Shown here: piece by piece, positions 35,556 through 47,200 of the stretch | Layout: each line of letters begins with the position of its first letter | Numbering within the stretch: the stretch's first letter is position 1 | Source of the DNA: Verrucomicrobiota bacterium | Lineage (GTDB): Bacteria; Verrucomicrobiota; Kiritimatiellia; CAJWTS01 | DNA length: 64,000 bases | Direction of reading: 5' to 3' | Assembly (NCBI GenBank): GCA_027623315.1 | Contig: JAQBYD010000003.1 | Coordinates: forward strand, 62,001-126,000 | The notes under the pieces: model-generated | The model's input: only the letters and a program-made list of their open reading frames with translations | What the model was told of the DNA's origin: nothing | Databases searched by the model: none | Translations under genes and position numbers: made by a program

Positions 35556-35921
35556 TTAGAGCACCTCCGGAGCGAGCGAGATCACTTTCATGTAGTTCTT
35601 ATCGCGCAATTCACGAGCCACGGGGCCGAAAATTCGCGTACCCACCGGGTTATTCGTCGCATCCAGAATCACCGCGGCATTATTATCAAAACGAAGTCGG
35701 CTGCCGTCCGCACGGTGAATCGCCTGCCGTGTCCGGACGACCAACGCATTGCAAACCTGCCCCTTCTTTACCAATCCGTTCGGCGTGGCCTCTTTCACGG
35801 ACACCTTGATGATATCCCCTACGTGGGCATATCGCTTGCGTTGACCCAACACGCGGAAACATCGCACGCGCTGTGCCCCGCTGTTGTCGGCGACTACCAA
35901 ATCTGTTTCTTCCTGGATCAT
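35556..35921 (-). CDS. rplN: 50S ribosomal protein L14
   Basis: This 121-residue protein has [20 protein letters not shown], the L14 signature, [20 protein letters not shown] and [20 protein letters not shown]. Complete and of normal length. Confidence 0.97.
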   Translation of the reverse strand: MIQEETDLVVADNSGAQRVRCFRVLGQRKRYAHVGDIIKVSVKEATPNGLVKKGQVCNALVVRTRQAIHRADGSRLRFDNNAAVILDATNNPVGTRIFGPVARELRDKNYMKVISLAPEVL

Positions 35922-35923
35922 GC

Positions 35924-36199
35924 TCAGGTACCCGGCGCCGTGCTAATCACCGCGGTCAGACGCCAACGCTTCAACTTGCTCACGGGGCGCGACTCGACGA
36001 TGCGAACACTGTCGCCCTTGTGCGCTTGATTGCTCTCGTCGTGCGCATGGAACTTCTTATACGTACGAACCACCTTGCCGTACAGCGGATGGCGCGTCCG
36101 TCGCTCCACTCGAACGACGACCGTCTTATCTTTCGCGTCGCTGACGGCGACGCCAACCCGCGACTTGCGATTACCACGTGTAGAACTCTCTTCCGTCAT
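35924..36199 (-). CDS. rpsQ: 30S ribosomal protein S17
   Basis: This 91-residue protein has [40 protein letters not shown] and [20 protein letters not shown], all canonical S17 OB-fold elements. It overlaps the rpmC stop by 4 bp (ATGA). Confidence 0.96.
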   Translation of the reverse strand: MTEESSTRGNRKSRVGVAVSDAKDKTVVVRVERRTRHPLYGKVVRTYKKFHAHDESNQAHKGDSVRIVESRPVSKLKRWRLTAVISTAPGT

Positions 36200-36414
36200 G
36201 ACGTCAAACCTTCCTGGGATCTGGCCGCGATCAAACGCTCACTCGCGATGGTGTTCATGCGCGCGATCTCACGCCGTAGGTGACGCAAACGAAGCGGTTG
36301 CTCGATCTGCGCCGTGCTCTTCTGGATGCGAAGATTGAACAACTCCTTGTTCACCTCCTCGAGACGCTGCTCGATCTCTATGTCGCTCATCCCTCGTAAC
36401 TCCGTTGCTTTCAT
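36196..36414 (-). CDS. rpmC: 50S ribosomal protein L29
   Basis: This 72-residue helical hairpin protein has [40 protein letters not shown] and the closing [11 protein letters not shown]. It sits near the peptide exit tunnel. Confidence 0.95.
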   Translation of the reverse strand: MKATELRGMSDIEIEQRLEEVNKELFNLRIQKSTAQIEQPLRLRHLRREIARMNTIASERLIAARSQEGLTS

Positions 36415-36436
36415 TTGCAGCGATACTCCAATTCAC

Positions 36437-36844
36437 TCATCTCGACACGAAAACCGTAGGAATCGGGAGCTTCGCAGCCGCCAGTCTCAGCGACTCGCGC
36501 GCCACCTGCTCGGTTACACCCGCGACTTCGAAGAGCATGCTGCCCGGCTTGACCACCGCGACCCAGAACTCTGGCGCGCCCTTGCCCTTGCCCATACGTA
36601 CTTCCAGGGGCTTCTTGGTGACGGACTTGTCTGGAAAAATCCGAATCCAAACCTTACCACGCCGTTTCATATGCCGGTTAACCGAAATACGACACGCTTC
36701 AATCTGGTCCGCCTTGATCCAGGCGCGCCCCATCGACTTCAATCCGTATTCGCCGAAGGACACACGATTCCCCGTCATGGCGTTGCCCTTACGGCAGCCC
36801 CGGTGAATCTTGCGGTGCTTCACTCTTTTTGGCATCAACGCCAT
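36437..36844 (-). CDS. rplP: 50S ribosomal protein L16
   Basis: This 135-residue protein starts [21 protein letters not shown] 6 nt before the first ATG supports that start over the internal MPKRVKH. The signature regions [20 protein letters not shown] and [18 protein letters not shown] are conserved. It is needed for 23S peptidyl-transferase region assembly. Confidence 0.96.
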   Translation of the reverse strand: MALMPKRVKHRKIHRGCRKGNAMTGNRVSFGEYGLKSMGRAWIKADQIEACRISVNRHMKRRGKVWIRIFPDKSVTKKPLEVRMGKGKGAPEFWVAVVKPGSMLFEVAGVTEQVARESLRLAAAKLPIPTVFVSR

Positions 36845-36868
36845 AGTTTTCCTCCGGCTTACGCCTCC

Positions 36869-37540
36869 TTAAAACGCGCGGCTTGGGGGTCTCGCCCCGC
36901 GGCCGGTAGCCTCTTCTTCAGGCTGCTTGCAAATCCAAACCTTAATTCCGATTCGTCCCGCCGTCGTCGCCGCCTCGGCGAAACCGTAGTCGATATTCGC
37001 ACGCAGCGTATGCAGCGGCACGCGACCTTCCTTGTACCACTCCGCACGCGATAACTCGGCGCCCCCCAGGCGACCACTGGCCCGCACCTTGATCCCGTCG
37101 ACGCCCTGGTCCATCGCCGTCTTGATCGCGCGCTTGAGCGCCCGACGAAACGAAACGCGGCGCCCGAGCTGCACGGCAATGCTCTCCGCGACGAGTTGCG
37201 CGTTGGTGTCGACGTTCCGTATCTCCTTGATCTCAATGTAGATCTCGCGGCCCTTGCTCATGCTGGATATGTCCGCCCGAATCTTCTCGATGTCCGCGCC
37301 CTTACGCCCAATCACAATGCCCGGCCGCGCCGTGCAGATCGTGACGCGCACGCGGTTCGCGTAACGCTCGATCAATACATCAGAAACCGCTGCATTTTCC
37401 AAGCGAACCTTGATCAGCTTGCGGATCTGAAGATCCTCCCGAAGCAGGTCGCCAAATTCTTTCTTGGATCCGAACCAACGCGAGCGCCAGTTCTTGTCCA
37501 CCGTGACGCGCAGTCCAATTGGATTTACTTTCTGTCCCAA
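36869..37540 (-). CDS. rpsC: 30S ribosomal protein S3 (probable TTG start)
   Basis: This S3 has about 223 residues. The family always opens M-GQKVNPIGLR; here that position is a TTG at 37540, with AGAGGAG 7 nt upstream. A GTG 18 bp further upstream lies within the rplV end and would add KRSKPL. The KH domain (RPGIVIGRKGADIEKIRADI) and the C-terminal domain (SGRLGGAELSRAEWYKEGRV) are intact, and the tail is short. Confidence 0.94.
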   Translation of the reverse strand: MGQKVNPIGLRVTVDKNWRSRWFGSKKEFGDLLREDLQIRKLIKVRLENAAVSDVLIERYANRVRVTICTARPGIVIGRKGADIEKIRADISSMSKGREIYIEIKEIRNVDTNAQLVAESIAVQLGRRVSFRRALKRAIKTAMDQGVDGIKVRASGRLGGAELSRAEWYKEGRVPLHTLRANIDYGFAEAATTAGRIGIKVWICKQPEEEATGRGARPPSRAF

Positions 37541-37544
37541 CGGT

Positions 37545-37901
37545 TTACTCCTCTTCACTGACGGGCTCTTTCCCGTCTGACAATATTACGCGCACATGAC
37601 TCGATCGCCGCATGATCGGCCGCACCATCCCCCGCGCACGGGACCAATACCGGCGAGTGCTCGGGCCCTGGTCAACCACGGCGAGCTTGACAACCAAATC
37701 ATCCGCAGACAGGTTCGAATTATTCTCCGCATTCGCGATTGCCGACTTCAAGGTCTTGCCCAACACGGTTGCGCCTTTCCGTTCACTAAAATCGACGACT
37801 TTAAGCGCTTCGGCAACCGACATCCCCTGGATGCGGCGGGCCAAGTCGCGCGCCTTGGTCGACGATAGTCGCACAAATTTTGTAATCGCTGTGACGTCCA
37901 T
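37545..37901 (-). CDS. rplV: 50S ribosomal protein L22
   Basis: This L22 has about 118 residues from ATG 37901 (MDVTAITKFVRLSSTKARDL), preceded by AGGA at a normal distance. A longer frame to 37943 adds MAHEESAWHEQEFG, which is not family-like. The beta-hairpin region (STRRYWSRARGMVRPIMRRS) that lines the exit tunnel is conserved. Confidence 0.94.
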   Translation of the reverse strand: MDVTAITKFVRLSSTKARDLARRIQGMSVAEALKVVDFSERKGATVLGKTLKSAIANAENNSNLSADDLVVKLAVVDQGPSTRRYWSRARGMVRPIMRRSSHVRVILSDGKEPVSEEE

Positions 37902-37964
37902 TCCAAATTCCTGTTCGTGCCATGCCGACTCCTCGTGAGCCATGCCGGCATCATTTCAATCACC

Positions 37965-38249
37965 CTATTTCAATGCAGCCGTCTTATCCGTATGCGAACC
38001 ATGCCGACGGAACACGCGCGTCGGCGCAAACTCGCCAAGCCGGTGTCCGACCATATTCTCCGTAATGAAGACCGCCAGATGCTGCTTCCCGTTGTGGACG
38101 GCGAAGGTGTGCCCGATAAAATCGGGCACGATCATGGAGCGACGCGACCACGTCTTAATGGGACGACGATCCCCGCTCTGTTCCATGCGATCAACCTTCT
38201 TGAGCAGTTTCTCGTCGACATACGGGCCCTTCTTGAGTGAGCGCGCCAT
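37965..38249 (-). CDS. rpsS: 30S ribosomal protein S19
   Basis: This 94-residue protein has [40 protein letters not shown] and [20 protein letters not shown], which are the standard S19 segments in the head of the small subunit. It lies between rplB and rplV. Confidence 0.97.
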   Translation of the reverse strand: MARSLKKGPYVDEKLLKKVDRMEQSGDRRPIKTWSRRSMIVPDFIGHTFAVHNGKQHLAVFITENMVGHRLGEFAPTRVFRRHGSHTDKTAALK

Positions 38250-38251
38250 GC

Positions 38252-39076
38252 CTATTTCCTCCGTTTCACGATGAATTTACTAGACGCTTTGCGCCGTGAG
38301 CGGGTCCGCTTCCCCTTGGCCAACTGTCCCCACGGAGACACCGGGTGCCCGCCACCGGACGTACGACCTTCCCCGCCACCCATCGGATGGTCGACAGGGT
38401 TCATCGCCACGCCACGAACCGTAGGGCGAATACCCAGCCAGCGCTTCCGACCGGCCTTACCCAAACTAGTCCTCGAATGATCGGAGTTCCCGACCTGACC
38501 GATCGTCGCCAGGCACGTCGACTTCAAAATCCTGATCTCTCCCGATGGGAGTTTAACCTGGGCCTGCTCACCCTCACGCGCCATCAACTGCGCGCCCAGA
38601 CCGGCGCTGCGTACGATCTGTCCGCCGGCGCCCGGACGCAGCTCAAGGTTATGAATGGTCATGCCCAGCGGTATACGCGACAACGGCAACGCATTGCCCG
38701 GCGTCGGCTCGGCCGTGTCGCCCGAAAGCAGGGTCTGCCCTACGCGCACCCCGCTCGGCGCAATAATGTAACGTTTCTCTCCGTCCACGTAATGCAACAA
38801 GGCGATGTTCGCCGTGCGGTTCGGGTCGTACTCGATCGTCGCAACCTTCGCCGGAATCCCGTGCTTGTCGCGACGGAAGTCGATCACGCGATAACGGCGT
38901 TTATGCCCGCCACCACGATGACGTACCGTGATACGGCCTGAGGAATTACGTCCGTCATTGTTCTTCTTCGGACGGAGCAAGCTCCGCTCCGGCGAGTTCG
39001 TCGTAATCTCTTCGAAGTTGAGCAGCGTCGTATGCCGCAGGCTCGGTGTTCTCGGTCTATATTTCTTAAGTCCCAT
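38252..39076 (-). CDS. rplB: 50S ribosomal protein L2
   Basis: This 274-residue protein is near the peptidyl-transferase centre. [20 protein letters not shown], and the C-terminal signature [20 protein letters not shown], including the conserved His of the PVDHP loop, are present. Length is as expected. Confidence 0.97.
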   Translation of the reverse strand: MGLKKYRPRTPSLRHTTLLNFEEITTNSPERSLLRPKKNNDGRNSSGRITVRHRGGGHKRRYRVIDFRRDKHGIPAKVATIEYDPNRTANIALLHYVDGEKRYIIAPSGVRVGQTLLSGDTAEPTPGNALPLSRIPLGMTIHNLELRPGAGGQIVRSAGLGAQLMAREGEQAQVKLPSGEIRILKSTCLATIGQVGNSDHSRTSLGKAGRKRWLGIRPTVRGVAMNPVDHPMGGGEGRTSGGGHPVSPWGQLAKGKRTRSRRKASSKFIVKRRK

Positions 39077-39085
39077 AACGATCCC

Positions 39086-39373
39086 TTAGCCGAGCGGTAT
39101 TTCCTGGCCTTCGGCCAGGGTGACAACGGCACGCTTCCAATCGGCGCGCTTCCCGAATCCGCGCTGCGTACGGTCGCGCTTCATCTTGCCGCGATAATTC
39201 ATGGTGTTCACCTTCGTGACGTCCACTTTAAACAAGAGCTCCACCGCGCCCTTAATCTCGACACGGTTCGCATCGCGTGCGACTTCAAACAAGTACTTGT
39301 TCTGAGCCAGCATCGCGGAGCCCTTCTCCGTCATCTGGATGTTTCTGACAATGCCGTAGGGGTTCTTCTTCAC
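39086..39373 (-). CDS. rplW: 50S ribosomal protein L23
   Basis: This 95-residue protein docks trigger factor and SRP at the exit tunnel. It has YLFEVARDANRVEIKGAVEL, FKVDVTKVNTMNYRGKMKR and a short C-terminus. It overlaps the rplD stop by 4 bp. Confidence 0.94.
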   Translation of the reverse strand: MKKNPYGIVRNIQMTEKGSAMLAQNKYLFEVARDANRVEIKGAVELLFKVDVTKVNTMNYRGKMKRDRTQRGFGKRADWKRAVVTLAEGQEIPLG

Positions 39374-40032
39374 TCGGCATCGCCTCCCGACCGTGCGGAA
39401 ACCGTGGCTGCCGCCATACGGCCCTTCAAGGCCTCGAGTGCCGTGGACTCCACTAGAATATTCGGATAGCGAACCAACTGGTAGGTGTTGAGCGTGTCCG
39501 CCGTTGTAATCTCAAGCCGAGCAATGTTTCTCGCCGACAAACAGACGTTGGGGCTCAACTCGGACAAGACTAGAAGCATCGGCCCCCTCAACTCCAGCGC
39601 CTTTAAGAACGCGGCGAAGACACTTGTCTTGGGCTCGGCGAACTCGAGCTTATCGATCAGGCGAATGGCGCCGTCCTTAATCTTCTCGCTCAATGCACGT
39701 CGGAACGCCAGGCGACCCGTCTTGCGATTCACCTTCTTGCTATAATCGCGCGGTTTCGGACCGAAGCACACCGCACCGCCTCGCCACAAGGGAGACTGCC
39801 GATAACCGGCACGCGCGCGGCCCGTGCCCTTCTGCTTCCAGGGCTTCGCGCCGCTACCCGCAACCTCGCCCTTCGAAAGCGTTGACGCCGTGCCGGCGCG
39901 CTGTGCGGCGCGATAGGCCACGATCACGTCGTGTACCGCCTGCGTCCCGCGCTCAGTCTCGAGAAGTGAGTCGTCGACCGTGGCCTCACCCTTCGCGCTG
40001 CCATCCATAGCATAAATCTTCAATGTGCTCAT
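39370..40032 (-). CDS. rplD: 50S ribosomal protein L4
   Basis: This 220-residue protein has the tunnel-reaching loop (GSGAKPWKQKGTGRARAGYR) followed by SPLWRGGAVCFGPKPRDYSK. The C-terminus carries ITTADTLNTYQLVRYPNILV. Its ATG overlaps the rplC stop (ATGA). Confidence 0.96.
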   Translation of the reverse strand: MSTLKIYAMDGSAKGEATVDDSLLETERGTQAVHDVIVAYRAAQRAGTASTLSKGEVAGSGAKPWKQKGTGRARAGYRQSPLWRGGAVCFGPKPRDYSKKVNRKTGRLAFRRALSEKIKDGAIRLIDKLEFAEPKTSVFAAFLKALELRGPMLLVLSELSPNVCLSARNIARLEITTADTLNTYQLVRYPNILVESTALEALKGRMAAATVSARSGGDAE

Positions 40033-40811
40033 GATGTCGCCTTGGCCTTCTTCTTCAGTGCCCGACGCACGAACACCACGCCGCCGTTCGGACCGGGCAC
40101 CGCGCCACGCACGAGCAACAGGTTATCCGCGCCGCGCACCTGGACCACCGCAAGGTTCTGGACGGTGATCGAGCGATTCCCCATGTGCCCGGGCATCGCT
40201 TTACCCTTGCTCACGTTGGCCGGATAGGAACTACAGCCGATCGCGCCCGGGCGACGCTTCGAGTGGCCACCATGACTCATACGGCCACCGGCCATGTTGT
40301 GCCTTTTCACAACGCCCTGGAATCCACGCCCCTTGGTAGTTGCGATTACGTCGACGTACCCGACATCTTCAAAAGTGCGCACCGTAACGGTATCACCCGA
40401 CTTGACGGCCGAGTCCGCGTCGACGCGGACCTCGCGCACGAATCGCTTGGGCGCCGTGCCCGCCTTCTTGCAGTGACCGATCGCAGGGCGAGGCATGCGC
40501 GATTCTTTCTGATCGAGGTACCCGAGCTGCACCGCGTCATAGCCATCCGCGGACGTGCTCTTGCGCTGGAGCACCACGCAGGGCCCAACCTCCAGAACGG
40601 TAACGGGAATCATCGTGCCGAACTCGTCAAATACGTTGGTCATGCCCACCTTGCGCCCGATCGATGCCGAGACATCAGCAGATTCGGGCAGCGCTTCCTC
40701 CACCGTCGCAGCCGGCGCGTTGTCTTCCGCAGCAGAGCCGTCCACCGACGCGGCGTCTTCGTCCGGCGCCTGCTCGACGGCTACGTTCTCGTTTTCTTTT
40801 TCTTCCGGCAT
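40029..40811 (-). CDS. rplC: 50S ribosomal protein L3 with acidic N-terminal extension
   Basis: This 260-residue protein has a normal L3 start (SIGRKVGMTNVFDEFG) only at about residue 50; about 48 residues before it are Glu/Asp/Ala-rich (EKENENVAVEQAPDEDAASV...). No internal start codon lies near the normal N-terminus, so the extension must be translated. The core motif TTKGRGFQGVVKRHNMAGGR and MPGHMGNRSITVQNLAVVQV are intact. Confidence 0.94.
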   Translation of the reverse strand: MPEEKENENVAVEQAPDEDAASVDGSAAEDNAPAATVEEALPESADVSASIGRKVGMTNVFDEFGTMIPVTVLEVGPCVVLQRKSTSADGYDAVQLGYLDQKESRMPRPAIGHCKKAGTAPKRFVREVRVDADSAVKSGDTVTVRTFEDVGYVDVIATTKGRGFQGVVKRHNMAGGRMSHGGHSKRRPGAIGCSSYPANVSKGKAMPGHMGNRSITVQNLAVVQVRGADNLLLVRGAVPGPNGGVVFVRRALKKKAKATS

Positions 40812-40929
40812 AATAGATTCCCATCACGAAGCATGACCCTAACCGCGTTCCCGGCATAAGCCGAAACGTCAGCCTAAGACTTAAGTTCAAGCCCTTGGTG
40901 TCAGCGCCCCGTTACTCGTGGTCCAACGT
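40812..40929 (-). other. Spacer between rpsJ and rplC
   Basis: This is about 118 bp, unusually long inside this tightly packed cluster. It has no ORF I would call. It could hold an internal promoter or the S10 leader type control site, but I see no clear hairpin and U-run. Confidence 0.4.
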
Positions 40930-41238
40930 CTAAATCTTAATCGTAATATCCACGCCCGCCGGAAGGTTGAGCTTCTTCAACTCATCAACCGTCTTGGCCG
41001 TCGGCTCGACAATGTCGAGCAGACGCTTGTGCGTGCGAATCTCAAATTGTTCCATGGACTTCTTGTCCACATGCGGACTGCGATTCACCGTGAAGCGTTC
41101 GATGCGCGTCGGCAGTGGCACAGGCCCGACGATGCGCGCGCCGGTTCGACGCCCGGTCTCGACAATGTCCTCCAGTGCCTGGTCGAGCACCGCGTGATCG
41201 TACGCTTTCAACCTGATCCGTATACGTTGTCCATTCAT
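40930..41238 (-). CDS. rpsJ: 30S ribosomal protein S10
   Basis: This 102-residue protein (NusE) also acts in antitermination. [40 protein letters not shown] and [20 protein letters not shown] are canonical. It follows fusA after 11 bp, so the str and S10 operons are joined without tuf between them. Confidence 0.97.
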   Translation of the reverse strand: MNGQRIRIRLKAYDHAVLDQALEDIVETGRRTGARIVGPVPLPTRIERFTVNRSPHVDKKSMEQFEIRTHKRLLDIVEPTAKTVDELKKLNLPAGVDITIKI

Positions 41239-41249
41239 AATAGCGTCAC

Positions 41250-43382
41250 TCAGAAATTGCTGATTTGCTCCCTTAGACTATCCGGAACCTCGTCGAACAT
41301 GGCCGGTTCCATGGTGTAGCTCGCCCGCCCTTTCGTAAGGGAGCGGATTGTGGTAGCATATCCAAAGAGCTCTGCCAAGGGAATAGATGCGGAAATCGTC
41401 TGGATAAGTCCCGTCGCCGCCATCTGCCGGATCTTGCCCCTGCGTCCGCTGAGGTCGCCAAGCACGTCGCCCATGGTTTCACTTGGGGTTAAGATCACCA
41501 ATGACATGATCGGCTCGAGGATCGCAGGGCTCGCGCTGGAGAGGGCTTCGCGCAATGCCATCACGGCGGCCGTTCGAAAGGCCACTTCGGTCGAAAGCTC
41601 AGACTCAGCCTCGCCGTCCACGATTCGCACCCTGACATCGGCCATCGGAAAGTTGGCCACGACGCCCGTCGATAAGCCGTCCAGGAGGCCGGAGCGAATG
41701 CTGGCGTGGAATTCGGCCGGAACCAGTCTGGTCGACACCGCAATCTCGATGTCGTTGCCTTCGCCTCGCGCCACGGGCTCCACCTCAAGCTTCAGCCGGG
41801 CGAACTGACGAGTCCCGCCGATTTCACGGTCAAAAGTATGCGTTGCCGAGCCCGCGCCGCGGATCGTCTCGCGGTAGGCCACCATCGGCTTCCCGGTCTT
41901 GGCGTCCATCTTGTACTCGCGCTTCAAACGGTCGTGAAGAATATCGAGATGCAGCTCCCCCATCCCACTCACGATCAGCTGTCCCGTCTCCGGGTCCGTG
42001 CGCAGGAGGCAGGTCGGATCCTCGGACGCCAGTGCCTCAAGCGACGCCGTAAGCTTCTCCCGCTCGGATTGCGTACGCGGCTCGATGGCCATTGACATAA
42101 CCGGCTCGGGAAACTGGATACGCTCAAACGCTATCGGATGTCCGTCGGCACTGAGCGTGTCACCCGTCGTGGCGGCCTTGAGTCCGCCCACCGCACCGAT
42201 CTCGCCGGAGTACAACACGTCCACGTCCTCGCGGTGGTCGGCATGCAATCGAAGAATACGGCTCACGCGTTCGCGCTTGCCCGTTCGCGCGTTGTAAACG
42301 TTCTGACTCTTCTTGATCTGGCCCGAGTAGACTCGCACAAAGACCAGTCGATCCAAGTATGGATCCTTTACCAGTTTGAACGCCAGGGCGCCCAGCGCAC
42401 CGAAGTCATCCGCCTCACGCGTCTCAGTCTTGCCGCTCTTGGGATCAATACCTTCGACCGCCGGAATATCAAGAGGCGATGGCAGAAAATCGGTCACGGC
42501 GTCCAGGAGGGGCTGCACACCCTTATTCTTCAGCGACGAACCGCACAGGACCGGCACCAAGGCGCCGCTGACGGTCTGACGTCGAATCGCTGAGCGCAGT
42601 GCGTCTGCGGAGACGTCCGGCGCCGCGAGATAGTCGTCCAACAGGATTTCATCGAATTCCGCCACACACTCGATTAAGGAAGCGCGCGCACGTTCGGCCT
42701 CGGCGGCGAGGTGGTCCGGGATCAAACACGTCGCGAGTTCCCGCCCCAGTTCATCGGAATAGCGAATGGCGTTCATCTCGATCAGGTCGATGACGCCCTC
42801 GTACTTGTCCTCCGCACCCCACGGAAGCTGAATCGCGTGCACGCACCCCGACAGCTTTTCACGGATCTGTGAGACGACTCCTTCGAAATCGGCGCCGACG
42901 CGGTCCATCTTGTTAATGTAGACGATGCGCGGCACATGGTAGCGATCTGCCTGGTGCCAGACCGTCTCCGACTGCGGCTCGACGCCACCCACGCCGCAGA
43001 AGACCCCGACGGCGCCATCGAGCACGCGCAGCGAACGCTCGACTTCGACGGTGAAGTCAACATGCCCCGGGGTATCGATGATGTTGATCTGGTGAGCCTT
43101 CCAGAAGCAAGTCGTGGCGGCGCTGGTGATCGTAATGCCGCGCTCCTTCTCCTGGTCCATCCAATCCATCACGGTGGTTCCGTCGTGGACTTCTCCCATC
43201 CGATGAACGCGGCCGGCGTAATAGAGCATCCGCTCCGTGGTCGTCGTCTTTCCGGCGTCGATGTGGGCGATGATCCCGATATTGCGAATCGCGGATAGCG
43301 GCGACCGCCGCCCGGGCGCCTCGCGCTTTGCGGGTACGTCAGATCCCGTTTTATCGCTATCTTGAGTCAACACCGTGTCCAT
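41250..43382 (-). CDS. fusA: Elongation factor G
   Basis: This 710-residue translocase GTPase has P-loop AHIDAGKTT, switch [20 protein letters not shown] and NKMDR. Domain IV and V motifs follow, with [20 protein letters not shown] and GRASYTMEP near the end. About 24 extra residues precede the usual start ([20 protein letters not shown]). It lies between rpsG and rpsJ. Confidence 0.96.
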   Translation of the reverse strand: MDTVLTQDSDKTGSDVPAKREAPGRRSPLSAIRNIGIIAHIDAGKTTTTERMLYYAGRVHRMGEVHDGTTVMDWMDQEKERGITITSAATTCFWKAHQINIIDTPGHVDFTVEVERSLRVLDGAVGVFCGVGGVEPQSETVWHQADRYHVPRIVYINKMDRVGADFEGVVSQIREKLSGCVHAIQLPWGAEDKYEGVIDLIEMNAIRYSDELGRELATCLIPDHLAAEAERARASLIECVAEFDEILLDDYLAAPDVSADALRSAIRRQTVSGALVPVLCGSSLKNKGVQPLLDAVTDFLPSPLDIPAVEGIDPKSGKTETREADDFGALGALAFKLVKDPYLDRLVFVRVYSGQIKKSQNVYNARTGKRERVSRILRLHADHREDVDVLYSGEIGAVGGLKAATTGDTLSADGHPIAFERIQFPEPVMSMAIEPRTQSEREKLTASLEALASEDPTCLLRTDPETGQLIVSGMGELHLDILHDRLKREYKMDAKTGKPMVAYRETIRGAGSATHTFDREIGGTRQFARLKLEVEPVARGEGNDIEIAVSTRLVPAEFHASIRSGLLDGLSTGVVANFPMADVRVRIVDGEAESELSTEVAFRTAAVMALREALSSASPAILEPIMSLVILTPSETMGDVLGDLSGRRGKIRQMAATGLIQTISASIPLAELFGYATTIRSLTKGRASYTMEPAMFDEVPDSLREQISNF

Positions 43383-43402
43383 TTCTGAAATCGCTCGAGG
43401 GT

Positions 43403-43873
43403 CTACCAGCGGTAATGCGCGAACGCACGGTTGGCCTGCGCCATCTTATGCGTATCGTCACGCTTCTTGATCGCGTCGCCCTCGCCCTTGTAGGCATCCA
43501 TCAATTCACGCGCCAGGGCGACGCGCATCGGGATGCCCTTGCGGGCCGTCGAGTATCCGATGACCCAGCGCATCGCAAGCGCGAGTTGGCGCTCACGGCT
43601 CATCTCAATCGGAACCTGGTATGTCGCTCCACCAACTCGGCGTGACTTGACCTCCACGCGCGGTTTGACGTTGTCGATCGCCTGTTGCAGCACCTGGACT
43701 TCGTCCTCACCCAATTTCTCGCGCACCTCTTCGAGTGCTCCGTACACGATGTTCTCAGCCACGGTCTTCTTGCCGCGGCGCATCACCTGGTTAATCAGGC
43801 GTTTCACCAGGGCGCTCTGGTAACGCGGATCCGGCGTTGGCTCTCTTCGTTCTGCTCTGCGGCGTCTTGCCAT
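43403..43873 (-). CDS. rpsG: 30S ribosomal protein S7
   Basis: This 156-residue protein nucleates the head of the small subunit. [40 protein letters not shown] and the C-terminal [13 protein letters not shown] match S7. It is placed between rpsL and fusA. Confidence 0.97.
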   Translation of the reverse strand: MARRRRAERREPTPDPRYQSALVKRLINQVMRRGKKTVAENIVYGALEEVREKLGEDEVQVLQQAIDNVKPRVEVKSRRVGGATYQVPIEMSRERQLALAMRWVIGYSTARKGIPMRVALARELMDAYKGEGDAIKKRDDTHKMAQANRAFAHYRW

Positions 43874-43882
43874 AATGTCTCC

Positions 43883-44263
43883 CTAGCTATCCTTGGACGG
43901 CTTTTTGGTGCCATACTTCGAACGGCCCCGACGGCGACCTTCGACACCGAGGGCATCCAGCGTGCCGCGCACGATATGGTAACGAACACCGGGTAGATCC
44001 TTCACACGCCCGCCGCGCACCAGCACGACGCTGTGCTCCTGCAGGTTGTGACCCTCTCCCGGAATATAGGCGGACACCTCGTGCCCGCTGGTGAGCCGCA
44101 CACGCGCGATCTTGCGCAGGGCCGAGTTCGGTTTTTTCGGCGTCTGGGTCTTGACCAGTACGCAAACACCGCGGCGCTGCGGCGAACCGCCCAACGCTCG
44201 CGACTTGCTCTGCGACTTGATCCGTTTGCGACCGTGTCGCACGAGTTGGTTTATCGTCGGCAT
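43883..44263 (-). CDS. rpsL: 30S ribosomal protein S12
   Basis: This 126-residue protein is at the decoding centre. [40 protein letters not shown] and [20 protein letters not shown] are conserved. The streptomycin-related lysines ([15 protein letters not shown]) are wild-type. It follows rpoC by 35 bp. Confidence 0.97.
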   Translation of the reverse strand: MPTINQLVRHGRKRIKSQSKSRALGGSPQRRGVCVLVKTQTPKKPNSALRKIARVRLTSGHEVSAYIPGEGHNLQEHSVVLVRGGRVKDLPGVRYHIVRGTLDALGVEGRRRGRSKYGTKKPSKDS

Positions 44264-44298
44264 AGGTGTCTGATATCCTCTCTTCTAAGGTTGTCGTT

Positions 44299-47200
44299 CT
44301 AGCCCAGCAGTTCTTCGAGGCGTCGCGTCGCATCTTCATCCGCGCGCGGCATCTCGTCTTCAGCGATTGGTTCCGCCGTCGGCACCAGCGTAATGTCACG
44401 ATGGAGCGGGAATCCAGTTCCACCCGGAATCAGGTGCCCCATGATGACGTTCTCCTTGAAGCCACGCAGCTTGTCTACGCGGCCCAAGGTTGCAGCGTCG
44501 GTCAGGATCCTCGTCGTGTCCTGGAAGGACGCCGCCGAGATGAAACTCTCGGTCTCGAGCGAGGCCTTGGTAATCCCAAGCAGCGCCGGCGACGCTTCCG
44601 CCGGTCGCTTGCCCTCTTCCATGGCCCTCTCGTTGGAGTTCTGGAATCGCTGGCGATCGATCTGCTCGCCCCACAGGAACTCGGTGTCCCCCGGATCCGT
44701 AATGCGAACTTTGCGCAACATCTGGCGCACGATCGTTTCGAGATGCTTGTCATTGATCTCCACGCCCTGCAGGCGGTAGACCTCCTGTACCTCGTTGACG
44801 AGATATTCCTGCAGCTCCTGCGGCCCGCAGACCTCCAGGATCTCCTGGGGAACGATGGGTCCCTCGGTCAACTGCTGACCCTTGTTGACGTGGTCGCCCT
44901 TGAGCACCACGATGTGCTTACCCATCGGGATCAGGTGCTCCTCGGTGTCCCCGGTGACGGAGTCGCGAATGATCAGGCAACGGCGACCGCGCCGGTTCTC
45001 GCCAAACTCGACGGCGCCTTCGATCTTGGCGATCTCGGCGGCGTCTTTCGGCTGGCGCGCTTCGAAAAGCTCGGCCACGCGCGGCAGGCCGCCGGTGATG
45101 TCACGCGTCTTCGACTCCTTGCGTGGCGTCTTGGCCAGGAGGTCGCCCGGCTTCACGAGCTGGGCTTCCTTGACCATCACGTGAGCGCCGGCCGGAATAC
45201 TGTGAAAGGCCAGCACGTCGCCGGTCGAGGCGTCCTTGACGACAACCTGCGGGTGCATATCCTCTTTGTTTTCGAGAACGACGGTTCCCTTGAGTCCGGT
45301 CGTCTCGTCGACTTCCTTCTTCACCGAAACGTTCTCTACAAAATCCAGGAAGCTGACCTTACCCTCGGTCTCCGATAGAATCGGCACGCTGTACGGATCC
45401 CAGCTTACGAACGTCTGGCCCTTCTTAACGCGTTCACAGTCGGCCACGCTGATCTCGGCGCCGAGCGTCACGCTGTGGCGCTCGAGTTCGCGACCGTCGT
45501 CATCCACGATGGCGAGGGTACCGTTCTTGTTCAGGACGTTGCGGGTGCCGCCATCGCGCTTGGCGATGCGCAGATCGATGTACTGCACAATGCCGTTGTT
45601 CTTCGCCGTAATATTCGGCTGCTTGAACACGGAACTTGCCGTGCCGCCGATGTGGAACGTCCGCATCGTCAACTGCGTACCGGGCTCACCGATCGACTGC
45701 GCGGCGATAATACCCACCGCCGTGCCGATATCGACCGTTCGGCCGGTAGAGAGGTCGCGACCGTAGCAGGCGGCACAGATCCCGTGCTTCGACTCACAGG
45801 TCAGAACGCTGCGGATCTTGACGTGATCCATGCCGATCTTCTCGATCCTGGCAGAGGCAATCTCGTCGATCTCCCGTCCCGCACCCACGATCTGCTCCTT
45901 CGAAACCGGATCGGTGATATCGATCAATGCCGCGCGGCCAAGAATCTTGCTGAAGAGCGAAACGAGTTCCTCGTCACCCTCGCGAATCGCGCTGGTCTCG
46001 ATTCCGTTCAGCGTGTTGCAGTCCTGCTCGACGATAATCACGTCCTGTGCGACGTCGACCAACTTACGAGTCAAGTAACCCGCATCCGCCGTCTTCAACG
46101 CGGTGTCGGCCAGGCCCTTGCGGGCTCCGTGCGTACTAATGAAGTACTCCAGGACGCTCAGACCTTCGCGGAAGTTAGCCGTGATCGGGCGCTCGATGAT
46201 GTCGCCGGACGGCTTGGCCATCAATCCACGCATGCCGGCAAGCTGCCGGATCTGCTGGCGGCTGCCGCGCGCCTTGGAGTCCATCATCATAAAGACCGGA
46301 TTGGCCTCGTCACTGCCACGGTTGGCTTCAATCGCCTGTAGCATGACCTTGGTAACATCCTCGGTGGCCTGCGTCCAGATATCGACGATACGATTGTAGC
46401 GCTCCCCGTCGGTAATGATGCCCTGGCGATACTGGTCCCAGGTCTTCTTGACCTGAGCGCGTGCCTCGGTCGTGATATCATCTTTTTCGTCCGGGATAAT
46501 CATGTCGACAATCCCGATCGAGATTCCGGACAGCGTGGCGTGCTCGAAGCCCAGTGACTTGAGATCGTCCAGCATGCGCACGGTCTCTTCGAGTCCGGAA
46601 CGCTGGTAACAATGCATGATCATGTCCGCGAGAAAGTCACCGTTGACCTTGTTGTTCACGAAGCCGAGCGTGCTCGGCCAGATTTCATTGAAAAATACTC
46701 GGCCCACCGTGGTTTCCAAAACCGTCGGTTTCGGGTCCCCGTAGACGGTCTGACTACCCTTGTCGGGGTTGCGGAACCGAATGCGGTCATGGACTTTCAA
46801 GGCGCCGTCATGGCGTGCCAGGTGGACTTCGTCCGTAGAGCCGAAGAGCGGCAGACGCTCCTCACCCGCCCCGTCCTCGCCGACGACTCGCTTGCGGAAC
46901 TCCAAGCGGCGATCTTTCTGCGAGAAGGACGTGATGTAGTAGATGCCCAGCGCGATGTCTTGCGTCGGCGTCATGATCGACTGTCCACTCGACGGCTTGA
47001 AGACGTTGCTGGTCGCCATCATCAACAAGCGCGACTCAAGCTGCGCTTCGACCGAAAGCGGAACGTGCACCGCCATTTGGTCTCCGTCGAAGTCCGCGTT
47101 GTACGCCGTACACACGAGCGGATGCACCTGGATCGCTTCACCTTCGATCAGGAGCGGCTCAAACGACTGCATGCTGAGCCGGTGCAGGGTCGGGGCCCGG

